A stretch of 46,441 nt of DNA from a virus. The notes under the pieces are model-generated. The model was not told where the DNA came from. It saw only the letters and a program-made list of their open reading frames with translations, and made no database searches. The stretch lies in the IMG/VR virus record IMGVR_UViG_3300034117_001741, positions 1-46,441 of that record, one strand, 5' to 3'. Shown here in pieces: positions 1-8,106 of this stretch; within the stretch, counting starts at the first letter, position 1; each line of letters starts with the position of its first letter. A program made the translations under genes and the position numbers.

Positions 1-597
1 TCCAAACAATTTAAAAAACCCTTGGTAAAAACCGCCGTATAATTGATTATAATATGTTATAGTTAAACCTGATTTTGAAACCATATTATAAATGGTGTCT
101 TTTGTATTACCCGAAAATCTTTCGTTTGGTGGATTAGTATAACCTGTTATTTGAAATAATTTTGTTCTTCTGTCAAAGTGATATCTATCCCACTTACTTG
201 ACCCAGTGAATAACCCCATCGTATAATTAATTGTTTCACCAGTCATCTGAGGAACTAAACCGTTATCTATACCTGTTAATCCTATATCACATAATGTAGA
301 TGCGGTTAAACAATTTAAATCTTGATTAAGTGGATTGTAGTTATTTAACGAAACTAAAGTATTACCTGATAAAAAATCACCATAGTTAATCGTTAGTTTT
401 TGTGATGATAAAGGATTATTTAAATCAAAATAAATCGGTAATCTATTACCATCATTATAACCAATAAGATTAGTTGAAAATACAACTTCTTCATTATAAT
501 CTTTTTCATCTGATGCTAAACAAATGTCAAAAATTTTTGGGACGGGTTTAACATACCACTTTTTAAAATTGAACTGATTTATATTCTGTTGAGCCAT
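1..597 (-). CDS. Probable phage structural protein, 3'-truncated by window edge
   Basis: An open frame of 199 codons runs from an ATG at 597 to the left edge with no stop, so the C-terminus is missing. The protein starts MAQQNINQFNFKKW and is rich in N, T, G, Y and F, like the tail or baseplate-type proteins elsewhere in the window (for example 26390-27883). I recognise no domain. It is transcribed divergently from the gene at 645. A TATTTATC element lies 6 bases before its ATG, as for other probable late genes. A virion role is inferred from composition and this promoter-like element only. Confidence 0.6.
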   Translation of the reverse strand, partial: MAQQNINQFNFKKWYVKPVPKIFDICLASDEKDYNEEVVFSTNLIGYNDGNRLPIYFDLNNPLSSQKLTINYGDFLSGNTLVSLNNYNPLNQDLNCLTASTLCDIGLTGIDNGLVPQMTGETINYTMGLFTGSSKWDRYHFDRRTKLFQITGYTNPPNERFSGNTKDTIYNMVSKSGLTITYYNQLYGGFYQGFFKLFG

Positions 598-603
598 TCT
601 ATT

Positions 604-611
604 GATAAATA
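604..611 (-). promoter_or_regulatory. Candidate late promoter element TATTTATC
   Basis: Read on the minus strand this is TATTTATC, 6 bases before the ATG at 597. It matches the directional TATTTAT element found before many virion genes here. Together with 624-631 it makes the 47-base divergent spacer a two-way control region. The assignment is inferred from recurrence. Confidence 0.4.
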
Positions 612-623
612 GTTAAATCCAAG

Positions 624-631
624 TATTTATA
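624..631 (+). promoter_or_regulatory. Candidate late promoter element TATTTATA
   Basis: TATTTATA lies 13 bases before the ATG at 645, in the same orientation relative to its gene as the other copies. It probably serves the 645-3206 gene group, which ends in a terminator. Confidence 0.45.
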
Positions 632-644
632 TGTAAAATACCAA

Positions 645-1517
645 ATGGAATTTAATAAAGAATATTTTTCGTCACCTTATTACTTCTATATCAAAGAGGG
701 TAAAGATACTATTTCCGTTTATTTTAGTGTTAGCAATACTTTAACTGAAGCTAGAAAAAAAGATGAAATTGTAAAATTTGATAAAAAAAATAAAAAAGAG
801 GTTGAAAAAACAATTTCAAAAATTCAAAAAGAAAAAAAATTAAAGAATAATTCTGATGTTAAAAAAACTTTAACAAAAAAGAAAGATGAACTTGGTGAAT
901 TGGTTGATTACGACGGTTCTTTTTTGAGTTCAAAAATTCCAATTCACAACCCTTACTTAGCACCAAAGAGTACAATGGACCAAGAGGTTGTTGCAACAAG
1001 ACAAACAAACAATCCTATTACTCGTGGATATCGTGTTTATTGGGGTGAAGGTGAAGAAGAAACAGATGAGGTAATTAACGAAACTGACTTTTCCGATGCA
1101 TTTGGTTATGAAGAAACAAAAGACAAAAATGGTCCTGAAACTTTTAAAACATTTGTTAAAGAATTAGGTTTAGATAAAGATGAGGCCGCTGAAAGAACAA
1201 GACAACAAGGTAAAGAACCTGACGCTGAAAAACATAGAAGAAAATTAAATGCAGTACCTAAAAAAATCAAAAAACAAAAAGGTTTTATTGATAGAATGAC
1301 AATTTCAGAAAAATCGGAGCTCGAAAATATTAAAAAACAACAAGCAGTTGATATGGTTGAGGATATTGTTTTAGGTAAAAAAAGTTCGGACAAAGAGGTT
1401 GGTAAAAAGAAAAGTGGTGTTAGTAAATTATTAATGAAAAACTTAGAAAATATTAAAAAAATTGCTGAGAAAGAAGGTTTAGAATTAAATGATTTAATTA
1501 AAATATTAAAGAAATGA
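645..1517 (+). CDS. Lys/Glu-rich hypothetical phage protein
   Basis: A 290-residue protein of no recognised family. Residues about 45-90 are a Lys/Glu-rich, probably helical segment. The middle (about 95-160) is less charged and contains NPYLAPKS and RGYRVYWGEGEE. The C-terminal half (about 180-290) is again Lys/Glu-rich and likely helical. It is the first gene of a five-gene plus-strand group and overlaps the next gene by an ATGA (1514-1517). The late-type element upstream suggests a virion or head-assembly role, but the sequence shows no function. Confidence 0.7.
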   Translation: MEFNKEYFSSPYYFYIKEGKDTISVYFSVSNTLTEARKKDEIVKFDKKNKKEVEKTISKIQKEKKLKNNSDVKKTLTKKKDELGELVDYDGSFLSSKIPIHNPYLAPKSTMDQEVVATRQTNNPITRGYRVYWGEGEEETDEVINETDFSDAFGYEETKDKNGPETFKTFVKELGLDKDEAAERTRQQGKEPDAEKHRRKLNAVPKKIKKQKGFIDRMTISEKSELENIKKQQAVDMVEDIVLGKKSSDKEVGKKKSGVSKLLMKNLENIKKIAEKEGLELNDLIKILKK

Positions 1518-1924
1518 ACAACGAATTATACGGAAAAAAATATGAGATTCCTGAAAATGTTTTAAATTCTTTAGAAAATCATAAAGATGAAACCACTATA
1601 AAAAATATTTTTACTAATGGGTATCTTACATACCAAAACATGAAAAAAATTCTTCACGATATTGATAACAATAAGTTTCAGGGTAGAGATTTAAATTCAT
1701 TAAAATCATTTATTACCCAAAATTTAGGTTCTGATAGAGGAAGTATTAATAGACAAAAAAGAGATGCTAGTGATTCGGGTATGCAAAACCAATATTTATC
1801 GGCACACCAAAAAAATGACCCAAGAAATATAACAGATAAACCACATTCAAAATTATATGAAAATAATAAAGAAGTGGTTGAGAGTTTAAAAAGAATAAAC
1901 GAAATAATGAGACAAATACTTTAA
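1514..1924 (+). CDS. Hypothetical phage protein (136 aa)
   Basis: A soluble, hydrophilic protein of 136 residues with no recognised domain and no membrane segment. Its ATG overlaps the stop of the preceding gene (ATGA), suggesting translational coupling. It is polar and Asn/Lys-rich throughout, with a C-terminal segment ending in RINEIMRQIL that looks helical. Function unknown. It is kept because it fits precisely into the chain of abutting plus-strand genes. Confidence 0.65.
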   Translation: MNNELYGKKYEIPENVLNSLENHKDETTIKNIFTNGYLTYQNMKKILHDIDNNKFQGRDLNSLKSFITQNLGSDRGSINRQKRDASDSGMQNQYLSAHQKNDPRNITDKPHSKLYENNKEVVESLKRINEIMRQIL

Positions 1925-1928
1925 AATT

Positions 1929-2225
1929 ATGGCAGCAGAAAAAGAACCAGTTGACACACAACAACCATCTAATAAGTTATCTGAAATTTCAGATAGAATT
2001 AGAAAAGATTTAATTACCAGAAATAACTATGGTGGTGATAAAAACATTTACGGAGCAACAAACAAAGATGCTATCGGTGATGGTGACCTACAAGGTAAGG
2101 GTACAGGTAGTTTCTTAGACATCTATAATGGTGGTAACATCACAGATAATGTTGAAAGAAAGAGTGAAATTAAAATAAACACATATCAACCAGGAAAAGA
2201 ATACAATACTCCTCCTACGTCGTAA
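1929..2225 (+). CDS. Hypothetical phage protein (98 aa)
   Basis: A small hydrophilic protein. The first ~35 residues (MAAEKEPVDTQQPSNKLSEI onward) could be helical. The rest is Gly/Asn/Asp-rich and probably unstructured. No domain is recognised. It starts 4 bases after the preceding stop, and its own TAATG junction is shared with the start of the WYL-like gene at 2225. The composition is that of a small virion-associated or head protein, but this is only a guess. Confidence 0.6.
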   Translation: MAAEKEPVDTQQPSNKLSEISDRIRKDLITRNNYGGDKNIYGATNKDAIGDGDLQGKGTGSFLDIYNGGNITDNVERKSEIKINTYQPGKEYNTPPTS

Positions 2226-2629
2226 TGAAACTTTACAATATTTTAAAAAAAGTTATTGTTGAAGCAAGTACTGATGATATTACCTCTTCTATCAAAAATA
2301 AAAATTTGGTAACAATTTATTATGATGGAGATGATGATGGGAATTATACAGGAAAAGGTTTAAGAGTTATTGAACCATTCTGTTACGGAACATCAAAAAA
2401 AGGTAATATGGTAATCAGAGCTTGGGACCGTGAAGGAGCTTCGTATACTGGTTCAAAAGGTGAACAACCTTTACCAGGATGGAGGTTATTTAGAGTTGAT
2501 AGAATAGGAAATTATTCTGTTAATCCTTTAGAAAATTTCACAGAACCAAGACCACTCTACAATCCTGATGATAAAGGTATGGTAGGACTAAAAATATGTG
2601 CAAAATTTGAATTAGAAGACAATGGATAG
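2225..2629 (+). CDS. Stand-alone WYL-like domain protein with capsid-targeting-like N-terminus
   Basis: The core (about residues 25-100) resembles a WYL domain: a short basic N-terminal strand (NLVTIYYDG), then a strand with arginine and proline (GLRVIEPF), then GNMVIRAWDREG and GWRLFRVDRIGNYSV, which matches the family pattern ending in R-x-F-R-x-D-R-I. WYL domains usually sense ligands such as nucleic acid and regulate transcription or defence. Here there is no helix-turn-helix partner. The first 14 residues, MKLYNILKKVIVEA, look like a T4 capsid-targeting peptide with a cleavage site IVE|A. WYL homology is probable. Packaging in the head is inferred. Confidence 0.65.
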   Translation: MKLYNILKKVIVEASTDDITSSIKNKNLVTIYYDGDDDGNYTGKGLRVIEPFCYGTSKKGNMVIRAWDREGASYTGSKGEQPLPGWRLFRVDRIGNYSVNPLENFTEPRPLYNPDDKGMVGLKICAKFELEDNG

Positions 2630-3206
2630 TTTAATGGAAAAATTAATGGTGTCTAAACAAATCATGGATAGACATAACGATATGGACAGAGGTTCATTAC
2701 CAAAATCAAATAGACCAAGTATGTCTGAGTCGTATTCTCGTGATGAATACGAAGAGAAACCAATACAATCAAGTTACAATATTCCTGAAGAATATTTATC
2801 TTCAGCACCCCCAACACCAAAATCACCACCTGTAGTAACTGAAGATAGAATTAAAAACTCTAAATTACCAGATGCTATTAAAAAATTAATGATTGAACAT
2901 CCTATACAACAACCACAATCATACGCACCAACATTATCAAATGAGGTTATTGAAAAAGCTGCAAGATTAATGGGAAATAAACAACCTGTTTCTGAATCAA
3001 CTCAACAACAACCAAGACAACAAAATACATCATTTAATTTATCCGCAGCTGATATAAAAAAAATTGTTAGAGAAACTATTGAAGAAGTATTAAGTGAAAA
3101 TGGATTAATGGTTGAGTCGACTCAAAAATCTAATGAATTAATGACTATTAAAGTTGGTAAACATGTTTTTGAAGGTAAAATCTCTAAAATTAAGAAAGTT
3201 CAATAA
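2622..3206 (+). CDS. Hypothetical phage protein, probably head-associated
   Basis: A 194-residue protein. Residues 1-120 are Pro/Gln/Ser-rich and probably disordered. Residues about 135-160 form a predicted helix (DIKKIVRETIEEVLSENG) resembling the amphipathic helices at the start of other small proteins here. The C-terminus (MTIKVGKHVFEGKISKIKKV) looks like a small beta domain. It overlaps the WYL-like gene by 8 bases and is the last gene before the terminator at 3230. Function unknown. A virion assembly role is suggested only by context. Confidence 0.6.
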   Translation: MDSLMEKLMVSKQIMDRHNDMDRGSLPKSNRPSMSESYSRDEYEEKPIQSSYNIPEEYLSSAPPTPKSPPVVTEDRIKNSKLPDAIKKLMIEHPIQQPQSYAPTLSNEVIEKAARLMGNKQPVSESTQQQPRQQNTSFNLSAADIKKIVRETIEEVLSENGLMVESTQKSNELMTIKVGKHVFEGKISKIKKVQ

Positions 3207-3229
3207 CCTTTAATTATTATAATTAAAAT

Positions 3230-3253
3230 AAGTCTCCGTTAGGGGACTTTTTT
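3230..3253 (+). terminator. Rho-independent terminator
   Basis: An 8-base-pair stem AAGTCTCC/GGGGACTT (one G-T pair) with loop GTTA is followed by a run of T. It lies 24 bases after the stop at 3206 and ends the 645-3206 transcription unit. Confidence 0.8.
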
Positions 3254-3264
3254 GTTTGTAAAGG

Positions 3265-3295
3265 TTGAATTATCCTATTATTTTATCTATCTTTT
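3265..3295 (+). promoter_or_regulatory. Possible host-type (Bacteroidetes sigma-A) promoter
   Basis: TTG at 3265-3267 and TATCTTTT at 3288-3295, separated by 20 bases, approach the Bacteroidetes TTTG / TAnnTTTG pattern. The element lies just after a terminator and just before the first gene of the long 3301-22300 operon. The predicted start of transcription would fall close to the ATG at 3301, leaving almost no leader, which makes this call weak. Confidence 0.3.
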
Positions 3296-3300
3296 TACTT

Positions 3301-4515
3301 ATGAATGCAAAAATTAAAGTTTTAGTTATCCCTTCTGACACAACAGGTGTTGGTAGATTTAGGTCAATAACACCTCACACACATCTACAATCGTTATATA
3401 ATGATGATTTTCATATTGATATTGAATTTAATCCTGATTTAAATAACTTAAATTATTTTAAAGATTATCAAATTATTCATTATCACCGTTCTCTTGGTCA
3501 AGATATGGATAGGTCGGTACAGGTTGTACCAATTCTTAATTCTTTAGGAATTATAACAATATGTGATTTAGACGATTATTGGTTACCAGGCAATGAACAC
3601 CCACTTCACCAGTTAATTATCCAAGAAAAAATACACGAAAAAATTGTTGCAAATTTAAAAGTTGCAAAATATGTAACTACAACTACTGAGTTATTTGCGG
3701 ATGAAATAAGAAAACATAATAAAAATGTTGTAATTTTCCCAAATGCAATTGACCATAAAGAAGCTCAATTTAATGAGCCCACTGAAGAATCTGACTTGGT
3801 GAGAGTTGGTTGGTTAGGTGGTTCATCACACTTACATGATTTGATGTTACTTGATGGCATGGTATCTAAACTTTCTGATATTCAGAAAAATTTACAATTT
3901 GTTGTTTGTGGTTTTGATACTCGTGGTATGATGACTGAAATTAACCAACAAACAGGGGAGAAAAAACAAAGACCAATTAAACCACACGAGACTGTATGGT
4001 ACGATTACGAAAAAATATTTACAAACAATTATTCAATTGTTACTCCCGAATATAAAAAACATTTAGAATTATTTGTTCAAACACCTTATGAAAATGAACA
4101 AAACCAATCATATAGAAGAGTTTGGACAAAACCTGTCACATCTTACGCTCGTAATTATTCTAAATTTGACATATCTTTGGCACCGATTAAACAACACATG
4201 TTTAACAAAGTAAAATCACAACTTAAAGTTATTGAGGCAGGTTTTTATAAGAAAGCGTTAATTGCAACTAACTACGGACCGTATACAATTGATTTAAAAC
4301 ATTCATTAAAGAATGGTGAATTTACAGATGGAAACGCTCTTTTAGTCGATGACGTAAGAAATCATAGTGATTGGGCAAAATACATTAAAAAATTAGTCCA
4401 AAACCCAAACATGAGAATTGATATGGGAGAAAGACTATATGAACATGTTTCTAAACACTATAGTTTAGATGTAGTTACAAAAACAAGAGCAGAATTTTAT
4501 AAATCAATCGTATGA
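3301..4515 (+). CDS. Glycosyltransferase, GT-B fold (GT4-like)
   Basis: A protein of 404 residues from the ATG at 3301. The frame is open 12 codons further upstream, but MNAKIKVLVIPSD is the natural start of the first Rossmann strand. The N-terminal half has a conserved-looking IIHYHRSLG and ICDLDDYW. The C-terminal half has VRVGWLGGSSHLHDL and ends with a segment resembling the GT4 donor-binding region (KVIEAGFYKKALIATNYGP). It probably transfers a sugar from a nucleotide donor; the acceptor is unknown. It opens the long sugar operon and overlaps the next gene by ATGA. Confidence 0.8.
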   Translation: MNAKIKVLVIPSDTTGVGRFRSITPHTHLQSLYNDDFHIDIEFNPDLNNLNYFKDYQIIHYHRSLGQDMDRSVQVVPILNSLGIITICDLDDYWLPGNEHPLHQLIIQEKIHEKIVANLKVAKYVTTTTELFADEIRKHNKNVVIFPNAIDHKEAQFNEPTEESDLVRVGWLGGSSHLHDLMLLDGMVSKLSDIQKNLQFVVCGFDTRGMMTEINQQTGEKKQRPIKPHETVWYDYEKIFTNNYSIVTPEYKKHLELFVQTPYENEQNQSYRRVWTKPVTSYARNYSKFDISLAPIKQHMFNKVKSQLKVIEAGFYKKALIATNYGPYTIDLKHSLKNGEFTDGNALLVDDVRNHSDWAKYIKKLVQNPNMRIDMGERLYEHVSKHYSLDVVTKTRAEFYKSIV

Positions 4516-5210
4516 TAAAGCACCCATTACACAAAATCTTATTTATTGACATTGAAACTGTTGGGGTTTCAAGTAATTATGAAAATTTCAAAAAGGATTA
4601 TCCTGAACTTCATTTCCAATTTATTAATTATTTGGATTGGTTTAAAAAAAGGTTTCCTGAAGATAGTGAATTAAGTTTGGACGAAATATTTGTTAACAGA
4701 GCCGCTCTTGTTCCCGAATTTTCAAAGATTGTTTGTGTTTCAGTAGGATTTGTTGACCCAAAGGGTGATATTAAAAAACAAAGTTTCTTTAACTCAGACG
4801 AAAAAGTATTACTTAAAGACGCTAACACATTATTAAATCGTGTAGACAAGTTAGGATTTATTCTTTGCGGACATAATCTTAAGAACTTTGATATTCCTGT
4901 ATTAGCAAAAAGAATGTTAATAAATGGTATCTTACCATCATCAATACTTCCATCTTATGATACTAAACCGTGGGAAATTAAGGCAATAGATACAAAAGAA
5001 ATTTGGCAGTACGGACAATTTGGTGCTATTAGTTCATTAGAATTAATGTGTGTATCACTTGGTATTGAAAGTCCTAAAAACATGGAAGTGACTGGTAATA
5101 AAGTTCATAACGCATTTTGGAATGAAAACAAATACCAAGAAATTCAAGACTATTGTGAAAAAGATGTTGAAGTATTAATAAAAGTTTTAATAAAGTTAAC
5201 AAACTTATGA
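4512..5210 (+). CDS. DEDDy-type 3'-5' exonuclease
   Basis: A single-domain DnaQ-fold nuclease of 232 residues. The three exonuclease motifs are complete: FIDIETVG (acidic D13, E15), GHNLKNFDIP (D127) and YCEKD (Y214, D218, the DEDDy tyrosine). It resembles the exonuclease domain of family B DNA polymerases but has no polymerase domain. It probably degrades DNA or RNA 3' to 5' with two metal ions, serving nucleotide recycling or repair. It overlaps both neighbours by four bases and precedes dUTPase, so the two may form a nucleotide-metabolism pair inside the sugar operon. Confidence 0.85.
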   Translation: MIKHPLHKILFIDIETVGVSSNYENFKKDYPELHFQFINYLDWFKKRFPEDSELSLDEIFVNRAALVPEFSKIVCVSVGFVDPKGDIKKQSFFNSDEKVLLKDANTLLNRVDKLGFILCGHNLKNFDIPVLAKRMLINGILPSSILPSYDTKPWEIKAIDTKEIWQYGQFGAISSLELMCVSLGIESPKNMEVTGNKVHNAFWNENKYQEIQDYCEKDVEVLIKVLIKLTNL

Positions 5211-5791
5211 GTAAAGAATTAGATTTTAAAGAAGAATTAGAGACATTACAAAATTTTTTAAAACAAATGTCCAATCCTGACACAGATGAAAATGAATTAT
5301 TAATTTCGGATGAAGAGTTATCAAATTTGAGTGAAGAAATGGAAAATATGATTTATAAAGTTGACCTTAACTACTCTTCAAAAGAAGGAAGAATATTAAG
5401 TTACAATTATGAATCCGATAGTGGGTTTGACTTATATTCTATTGAACAAATCACTATACCTGCCTTTGGTAGAGCTTTAGTTCCAACAGGTATTGTTTTA
5501 GATATCCCTGAAGGATTTGAGGTACAGATAAGGTCTAAAAGTGGTTTAGCTCTTAATCAGGGATTAATGGTGTTAAATAGTCCTGGAACAATTGACCAAG
5601 GGTACATTGGTGAAATTAAAGTAATAATCTTTAACACTAATAACCATTCAGTAATAATTGAACGAGGTATGAAAGTTGCTCAAGCTGTTTTAGCAAATGT
5701 CGTTAGTGGAAAATTTGTAACATTAAATAAAATTGAAAATGTGGACCAAAAAGAAAGAGGTTCTAATGGTTTTGGAAGTACAGGAATATGA
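5207..5791 (+). CDS. dut: dUTPase (dUTP diphosphatase)
   Basis: All five trimeric dUTPase motifs are present: SDSGFDLY (70-77), RSKSGLA (109-115), GTIDQGYIGE (127-136) with the catalytic Asp, RGMKVAQ (153-159) and the C-terminal RGSNGFGSTG (184-193) that closes over the active site. The enzyme hydrolyses dUTP to dUMP and pyrophosphate, keeping uracil out of phage DNA. The protein is about 50 residues longer than usual because of an acidic N-terminal extension (1-48) of unknown role. It overlaps both neighbours by ATGA junctions. Confidence 0.95.
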   Translation: MSKELDFKEELETLQNFLKQMSNPDTDENELLISDEELSNLSEEMENMIYKVDLNYSSKEGRILSYNYESDSGFDLYSIEQITIPAFGRALVPTGIVLDIPEGFEVQIRSKSGLALNQGLMVLNSPGTIDQGYIGEIKVIIFNTNNHSVIIERGMKVAQAVLANVVSGKFVTLNKIENVDQKERGSNGFGSTGI

Positions 5792-7425
5792 TAACAATAG
5801 GATATAGTACACGAAATTCTAACCCTGGATTTCAAGAATATTTAAAAAAATCTTCTGGACACCCCAAGGTTCAAATTATTGAAAAGGTAAACAATGGTGA
5901 AAAAAATCTTTCACAAGTTTATAACGAGATTATATCAGAATCTAATTTTGATATAATTGTATTATGTCATGACGATATCTATTTTGACACAAATAATTGG
6001 GCATCAAAATTAGTTAAACAATTTGATAAAAATCTTGATTATGGAATATTTGGTATGGCAGGTACAACAGAAATGCCTACAAGTGGAATGTGGTGGGAAG
6101 ATAGGTCAAAGATGTATGGTATAGTAAATCATGAATCTGAAGGTAAAAAATGGGAATCAAAATATTCTGAGTCATTAGGAAATGATATTAAAGAAGTAGT
6201 TGTTGTTGATGGTGTGTTTATTGCAATTAACAAACAAAAGATTAATTCTAATTTTGACGAAACAGTTAGTGGATTTCACATGTACGATGTCAATTTTTGT
6301 TTTAAAAATTTTTTAGAAAATGTTAAAATTGGTGTTTTAACTAATATCAGATTAACACATAAATCTATTGGAATGACAAATGAAAAGTGGGAAGAAAATA
6401 AAAATTTATTTGCTAGGAAATATTCAGAATTTTTACCTAAAAAAGTAAAATTTACTGAACATAGTAAATTAAATGTATTAATATCATGTTTATTTTTTCA
6501 AAAATTTACAGGTTCTGAGATGTATGTTTTTGAACTTGCTAAAAATTTGGTAAAACAAAATTGTGATGTCACAATTGTTGCCTCTGAAACAAATGGTCCA
6601 TTAGTGTTAATGGCAACTAAATTAGGGATTAAAGTTAAAAATATTAAAGAACCACCTGGATATAAATTAGGTGATGGACAATGGGTTGTAATGACACCTG
6701 AAGGTCCTAAACCATCAATCCCTAATAATTATTATAAAATTTCAGAAACCCATTTTGATATTATCCATTGTCAACATAAACCTATTGTTAATATGATGAA
6801 TTTGTTATATCCAAATGTTGATAAAATATCAACAATTCATTCTGAAGTAATTGAATTAGAAAATCCTGTTATTCATCCGTCAATTAAAAAATATATTGCA
6901 ATTAGACCTGAGATTAAAGAACATATTATTTCTAATTTTAACATATCTGAAAATATGGTTGACGTTATCTATAACCCAATAGATGAAACTAAATTTTTTA
7001 ATAAAGATTTAAATTCTGAAAATTACGTTCTATTTGTCGGTTCAATTGATTACCTGAGAGAAAAAACTATACGTGATTTAATTGAGTACACTAAAGAAAA
7101 TAATAAAGAATTATGGTTAGTCGGTGAAAACAAATCAAATTATCTTTCAGATATAACTAAAAATTCTCATGTTAAATTTCATGGACCAACATTAGACGTG
7201 GATAAATATATTCATAAATGTTCTGAAACCGCAGGAATACTTTTAGGTAGAACTACTATTGAAGGATGGATGTGTGGTAAAAAAGGATGGATATATGATG
7301 TGGATAATATGGGTAACGTAATTAATAAAGAATTATTTGATATTCCTGAGGACACTGATAAATTTAAATCTTTAAATGTTACTCAAAAAATTAAAAAAAG
7401 TTATTTAGATATATTAAATAAATGA
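5788..7425 (+). CDS. Two-domain glycosyltransferase: GT2-like N-terminus fused to GT4-like C-terminus
   Basis: A 545-residue bifunctional-looking protein. Residues 1 to about 225 resemble a GT-A fold: SQVYNEIISESNFDIIVLCHDDIYF carries the DDI metal-binding type motif, with FDETVSGFHMYDVNFCF further on. Residues about 228-545 are GT-B: LNVLISCLFFQKFTGSEMYV starts a Rossmann fold, followed by YVLFVGSIDYLREK and a donor-site segment TTIEGWMCGKKGWIYD. The two domains may add consecutive sugars to one chain. It overlaps both neighbours by four bases. The domain assignments are from motif pattern; substrates are unknown. Confidence 0.8.
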   Translation: MITIGYSTRNSNPGFQEYLKKSSGHPKVQIIEKVNNGEKNLSQVYNEIISESNFDIIVLCHDDIYFDTNNWASKLVKQFDKNLDYGIFGMAGTTEMPTSGMWWEDRSKMYGIVNHESEGKKWESKYSESLGNDIKEVVVVDGVFIAINKQKINSNFDETVSGFHMYDVNFCFKNFLENVKIGVLTNIRLTHKSIGMTNEKWEENKNLFARKYSEFLPKKVKFTEHSKLNVLISCLFFQKFTGSEMYVFELAKNLVKQNCDVTIVASETNGPLVLMATKLGIKVKNIKEPPGYKLGDGQWVVMTPEGPKPSIPNNYYKISETHFDIIHCQHKPIVNMMNLLYPNVDKISTIHSEVIELENPVIHPSIKKYIAIRPEIKEHIISNFNISENMVDVIYNPIDETKFFNKDLNSENYVLFVGSIDYLREKTIRDLIEYTKENNKELWLVGENKSNYLSDITKNSHVKFHGPTLDVDKYIHKCSETAGILLGRTTIEGWMCGKKGWIYDVDNMGNVINKELFDIPEDTDKFKSLNVTQKIKKSYLDILNK

Positions 7426-8105
7426 TAGTTGGTAATGGGTTAATTGCTTCAGTTTTTTTAAAAAATGAAGAAAATTATAAAGATTATATTATTTTTGCAT
7501 CAGGTGTTTCCTCATCAAAAGAGACTAAATATGAGGAATTTGAAAGAGAAAAAACTTTATTAAAAAATGTATTAAAAAAAAATAATGATTTAAAATTAAT
7601 ATATTTCAGTACTATTCTTTCAGATAAAATTGATAATCCTTATTATCAACACAAATTAAATATTGAAAATTATATAAAAAAAAATTGTAACAATTATAAA
7701 ATTTATAGAATACCACAAATTCTAGGTTATAGTGGAAATAATGATAATTTAGTTAATTATTTCGTAAATAAAATAAAAAAAAACGAGGAGATTAGTTTAT
7801 ATAAAAATGTTAAAAGGTCAATTTTAGACGTTGAGGATTTAAAAAACATTGTTGATGTAAACATAAAGAGTCCAAAAAATGAAATATTAAATATATCATC
7901 AATTGAAAAAATAAGTGTTGTTAATTTATGTAAAAAAATTGGGGATATCCTTAATATAAAACCAAAAATTAAAACTATTATTGTTGATACAAAATTAGAT
8001 TGGGATACACGAAATAGTAGAAAAATTAATGAAATAATTAATAGTTTAGATTTAATTAAAAAAAATTATACTAATAACACATTAATAAAATATATTAAAA
8101 AATAA
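7422..8105 (+). CDS. Short NAD(P)-dependent sugar epimerase/reductase-like protein (extended SDR)
   Basis: A 227-residue protein with the hallmarks of a compact extended SDR. MIVGNGLIAS is a shortened glycine-rich nucleotide-binding loop, LIYFSTI is the strand before the active-site serine/threonine, and YYQHKLNIE carries the Tyr-x3-Lys pair. KRSILDVEDL and LNISS match the later NDP-sugar epimerase region. It is shorter than the usual ~300 residues. It probably reduces or epimerises a nucleotide sugar in this cluster. The DNA is extremely A-rich even for this genome. It is coupled to the preceding glycosyltransferase by ATGA. Confidence 0.7.
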   Translation: MIVGNGLIASVFLKNEENYKDYIIFASGVSSSKETKYEEFEREKTLLKNVLKKNNDLKLIYFSTILSDKIDNPYYQHKLNIENYIKKNCNNYKIYRIPQILGYSGNNDNLVNYFVNKIKKNEEISLYKNVKRSILDVEDLKNIVDVNIKSPKNEILNISSIEKISVVNLCKKIGDILNIKPKIKTIIVDTKLDWDTRNSRKINEIINSLDLIKKNYTNNTLIKYIKK

Positions 8106-8106
8106 T

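Noticed and set aside
1106-1393. Minus-strand open frame of 95 residues
   Set aside because: Lies fully inside the 645-1517 gene, and its composition (Ser, Phe, Leu) is that of the complement of Lys/Glu-rich coding DNA.
3265-3300. Upstream in-frame start for the first glycosyltransferase
   Set aside because: The extra 12 residues precede the natural first strand of the Rossmann fold, and the stretch holds a promoter-like sequence; the ATG at 3301 is better.
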